This document shows positions 4,164-6,637 of a stretch of DNA of 6,637 nt, in pieces; positions within the stretch are counted from its first letter, which is position 1, and the number at the start of each line of letters is the position of its first letter. The stretch is taken from positions 1 through 6,637 of the forward strand of contig JAAYXU010000003.1 of assembly GCA_012515725.1 (NCBI GenBank), in the 5' to 3' direction. The notes under the pieces are model-generated. The model did not search any database, had not been told where the DNA came from, and was given only the letters and a program-made list of their open reading frames with translations. This stretch comes from Clostridiales bacterium (GTDB taxonomy: Bacteria; Bacillota; Clostridia; Christensenellales; UMGS416). Made by a program: the position numbers and the translations under genes.

Positions 4164-5410
4164 GCGCCGTACGCGATATCGGTCTGTGGCCCTCGGGCGT
4201 CGCGAAGATCGAATGGGCAGCCCGCTTCATGCCGGTGCTGGGCGAGATCGGCCGCGAATTCGAGAGGGAGAAGCCTTTCTCGGGCCTGCGCGTCGCCCTC
4301 TCGATTCATCTGGAGGCGAAGACCGCCTGCCTTGTCAGGACGCTGGCGCGGGGCGGGGCGCAGGTGGCTGTCACGGGCTGCAATCCGCTGTCCACACAGG
4401 ATGACGTCGCGGCCGCGCTGGCGCACGAGGGCTACGCGGTGTACGCTTGGCACGGCGCCGCGCCCGCCGAGTATACAGAGCATCTCACGCAGGCGCTCGG
4501 GATCCGACCCCATCTCATCATCGACGACGGCGGGGATCTGATCGCGCTCCTGCACGGCTCGGCGCGGGCGCTGGGAGACGCGCTGCGCGGCGGATGCGAG
4601 GAGACGACGACCGGCGTGCGCAGGCTGCGAGCCCGCGCGCGGGACGGAGCGCTGCGCGTCCCGATGATCGCGGTCAACGACGCGCGATGCAAGCATCTCT
4701 TTGACAACAGGTACGGGACCGGCCAGTCGGTATGGGACGGTATCATGCGCACGACCAATCTGCTGGTGGCCGGAAAAAGGGTCGTCGTCGCGGGCTACGG
4801 CTGGTGCGGCCGGGGCGTCGCGATGCGGGCCGCCGGGCTGGGAGCGCGGGTCATCGTCACCGAGGTCGATCCGGTACGAGCGCTGGAGGCGGTCATGGAC
4901 GGACACGAGGCGCTTCCGATGGCCGAAGCGGCCGCCGTGGGCGACGTGTTCATAACGACCACCGGATGCAGCGGCGTGGTCGGGCAGCCCCACTTTGAGG
5001 TCATGAAGGACGGCGCGCTGCTTGCCAACGCGGGCCACTTCGACGTGGAAATAGACATCCCCGCGCTAAGGCGCATGGCGCGCGAAGAGCGGACGCTGCG
5101 GCCCGGCATTACGGGCTATGCTATGGCCGACGGGCGGACGCTGTGCCTGCTGGCCGAGGGCCGCCTCGTGAATCTCGCCGCGGGCGACGGGCATCCCACC
5201 GAGATCATGGACATGAGCTTTGGCGTACAGGCGCTGTGTATGGCGTATCTGGCCGGACGCGGCGCTCCGGCCGAGCCGGGCGTTTACAGCGTGCCGGACG
5301 CGGTAGACCGCCGGGTGGCCGAATTGAAGCTCCGCTCGCTGGGCACAGCGATTGACGCGCTCAGCCGCGAGCAGGCCGATTATCTTGACGGATGGGGGCA
5401 GGAAGCGTGA
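4160..5410 (+). CDS. ahcY: S-adenosylhomocysteine hydrolase (adenosylhomocysteinase)
   Basis: A 416-residue NAD-dependent hydrolase that splits S-adenosylhomocysteine (or possibly S-inosylhomocysteine) into homocysteine and the nucleoside, relieving product inhibition of methyltransferases. Residues matching the human catalytic set are His50, Asp123 (DDGGDLI 122-128), Glu148 (CEETTTGV 146-153), Lys178, Asp182, Asn183 (CKHLFDN 177-183), His293 (AGHFDVEID 291-299) and His345 (GDGHPTEIMD 342-351). The NAD loop is GYGWCGRG at 212-219, followed by VTEVDP at 233-238. The C-terminus stops at LDGWGQEA without the Lys/Tyr-containing KPDHYRY tail of the mammalian and most bacterial enzymes, and the usual active-site Cys195 is Thr187. 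Both are traits of the thermophile/archaeal-like branch. It overlaps galU (ATGA) and the following deaminase (GTGA) by 4 nt each, after a GGGGAG site at 4146-4151. Confidence 0.95.
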   Translation: MSAVRDIGLWPSGVAKIEWAARFMPVLGEIGREFEREKPFSGLRVALSIHLEAKTACLVRTLARGGAQVAVTGCNPLSTQDDVAAALAHEGYAVYAWHGAAPAEYTEHLTQALGIRPHLIIDDGGDLIALLHGSARALGDALRGGCEETTTGVRRLRARARDGALRVPMIAVNDARCKHLFDNRYGTGQSVWDGIMRTTNLLVAGKRVVVAGYGWCGRGVAMRAAGLGARVIVTEVDPVRALEAVMDGHEALPMAEAAAVGDVFITTTGCSGVVGQPHFEVMKDGALLANAGHFDVEIDIPALRRMAREERTLRPGITGYAMADGRTLCLLAEGRLVNLAAGDGHPTEIMDMSFGVQALCMAYLAGRGAPAEPGVYSVPDAVDRRVAELKLRSLGTAIDALSREQADYLDGWGQEA

Positions 5411-6637
5411 GCGACATCCTCCTTCGTAACGCCGTGATACTCACGATGGACGACAAATTTACGCGCATCGACCGCGGCGCGCTGTGGGTCCGGGACGGGC
5501 GCATCGCCTGGCTGGGCCCCGAAGAGGCGCTGCCGGGCGGCGAGCGTCCCCAGAAGGTCGTAGACTGCCGCGGCGGCGTGGTCATGCCGGGCCTTGTCAA
5601 CGCGCATACCCACCTGGCGATGACGCTGATGCGCGGGCTGGGCAGCGACCTGCCGCTCCAGGAATGGCTGTTCGAACGCATCTTTCCGGTGGAAAGCGTG
5701 CTGACCGCCGACGACTGCGAGTGGGGCTCGCGGCTGGGCGTTGCGGAGATGCTGCTTAGCGGAACAACGTGCTTCGCGGACATGTATTTCTATATGGACA
5801 GAACCGCGGAGGTCGTAGAGGAAACCGGGATACGGGCCTGTCTGAGCAGGGGCCTAATGGAGGGTTCGGAGCGCGAGGAAAAGCTCCGGGAGAATATCGC
5901 GCTTCACGCGCGCTGGCACGGCGGCGCGGGCGGCCGCATCACCGTACGGCTGGGACCCCACGCAGAGTACACAAACACGCGCGCGTCGATGGCCCGATTC
6001 GCCAAAATGGCGCGGGAGCTGGGCTGCGGGCTTATGGTGCATGTATCCGAGACCGAGCGCGAGGTTGCCCAGTGCGCGGCGCGTCACGGCGTGTCGCCGG
6101 TCGCGTTCCTCGACGACGCCGGGATATTTTCGGTCCCCTGCATGGCGGCGCACTGCGTCGCGGTGGACGAGGAAGACATGGACATACTGGCCCGCCGGGG
6201 CGTCGCGGTGGTTCATAACCCCACCAGCAACCTGAAGCTCGCAAGCGGAGTCGCGCCGGTCACAGCGATGATGGAGCGCGGCATACCGATCGCGCTGGGC
6301 ACCGACGGGTGCGCGAGCAACAACAACCTCGATATGTGGGAGGAAATGCATATCGCGGCGCTGGCCGCCAAGGGATTCACGAAGGATCCTACCGCGCTTG
6401 GCGCCCGCGCCGTGCTGTACATGGCTACCCGGGGCGGGGCCCGCGCGCTGGGACTGGAGCGGGAGATCGGCAGCCTCGAGCCGGGCAAGAAAGCCGATCT
6501 AATCGTGGTGGACACCGCAGCTACGGTGTTTCATCCGCTGCGCGAACTGGAGAACCATCTCGTATACGCCGCCGGACGGGGCGACGTCCGCCTGACGATG
6601 GTGGACGGGCGCGTGCTGGCCCAGGACGGGAAGCTGA
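5407..6637 (+). CDS. mtaD: 5-methylthioadenosine/S-adenosylhomocysteine deaminase (3' end cut by window)
   Basis: An amidohydrolase that deaminates the adenine of S-adenosylhomocysteine, methylthioadenosine and often 5'-deoxyadenosine to the inosine form. The first 410 codons are present, of a family usually about 430. Metal ligands are His67 and His69 (NAHTH), His212 (HVSE, with Glu215), His249 (AAHC) and Asp300 (LGTDG). Trp87, Glu96, Arg148 and His185 (GPHAEYT) align at constant spacing with the substrate-contacting Trp75, Glu84, Arg136 and His173 I recall for T. maritima TM0936, which supports thio-adenosine substrates over cytosine or guanine. ADLIVVD at 363-369 belongs to the closing beta-sandwich domain. 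The start is GTG 5407, overlapping the ahcY stop (GTGA), with AGGA 3 nt upstream and GGGGG before that. Third gene of the galU operon. Confidence 0.93.
   Translation, partial: MSDILLRNAVILTMDDKFTRIDRGALWVRDGRIAWLGPEEALPGGERPQKVVDCRGGVVMPGLVNAHTHLAMTLMRGLGSDLPLQEWLFERIFPVESVLTADDCEWGSRLGVAEMLLSGTTCFADMYFYMDRTAEVVEETGIRACLSRGLMEGSEREEKLRENIALHARWHGGAGGRITVRLGPHAEYTNTRASMARFAKMARELGCGLMVHVSETEREVAQCAARHGVSPVAFLDDAGIFSVPCMAAHCVAVDEEDMDILARRGVAVVHNPTSNLKLASGVAPVTAMMERGIPIALGTDGCASNNNLDMWEEMHIAALAAKGFTKDPTALGARAVLYMATRGGARALGLEREIGSLEPGKKADLIVVDTAATVFHPLRELENHLVYAAGRGDVRLTMVDGRVLAQDGKL

Noticed and set aside
4632..4643. A 12-bp palindrome CCCGCGCGCGGG inside ahcY
   Set aside because: It lies within a conserved coding frame and is explained by GC-rich Ala/Arg codons.
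4010..5038. A 342-codon open frame on the minus strand opposite galU and ahcY
   Set aside because: It is antisense to two clearly conserved enzymes, has low-complexity Arg/Gly/Ala-rich composition and no recognisable motif; long antisense frames are expected in GC-rich coding DNA.

Overview
The window comes from a GC-rich (roughly 60% or more) spore-forming Firmicute, most likely a member of the Clostridia. The evidence is a bofA-type sporulation gene next to a yaaL-type (DUF2508) gene, a pairing known from Bacillus and Clostridia, strong GGAGG-type ribosome binding sites, and a clostridial-looking secreted protein. I cannot name a genus. No mobile element, CRISPR array, rRNA or tRNA was seen, and no gap between genes exceeds about 250 bases.

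Left half (1-3056), all on the minus strand. In transcription order: a SRAP/YedK-type abasic-site protein (2454-3056) ending in a clear intrinsic terminator (2399-2422); a YaaL/DUF2508 protein (2062-2289); BofA (1729-1995); then a separately promoted pair of uracil-DNA glycosylase family proteins (1063-1626 and 449-1066) whose reading frames overlap by 4 nt; and a secreted protein running off the left edge (1-413). The first glycosylase keeps the four iron-sulfur cysteines of family 4, and the second has lost most of them. The glycosylase pair has a recognisable promoter, a 9-bp dyad over its -35 element, and a GC-rich leader hairpin that reaches into the Shine-Dalgarno sequence.

Right half (3279-6637), all on the plus strand. 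galU (UTP-glucose-1-phosphate uridylyltransferase), an S-adenosylhomocysteine hydrolase of the thermophile/archaeal-like type, and an MTA/SAH deaminase (MtaD) form a tight operon with 4-nt ATGA and GTGA overlaps. MtaD is cut by the right edge. The two halves are read divergently from an AT-rich island (about 3120-3215) with one extended -10 promoter on each strand.

The most interesting reading is the hydrolase-deaminase pair. Together they could recycle S-adenosylhomocysteine either directly, or through deamination to S-inosylhomocysteine as proposed for methanogens. A second theme is DNA base repair: two uracil glycosylases, which make abasic sites, lie near a SRAP protein, which captures them. 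Neither theme amounts to a clearly new system. The strongest candidates for new biology are regulatory (leader hairpin, dyad) and the deaminase-hydrolase pairing.
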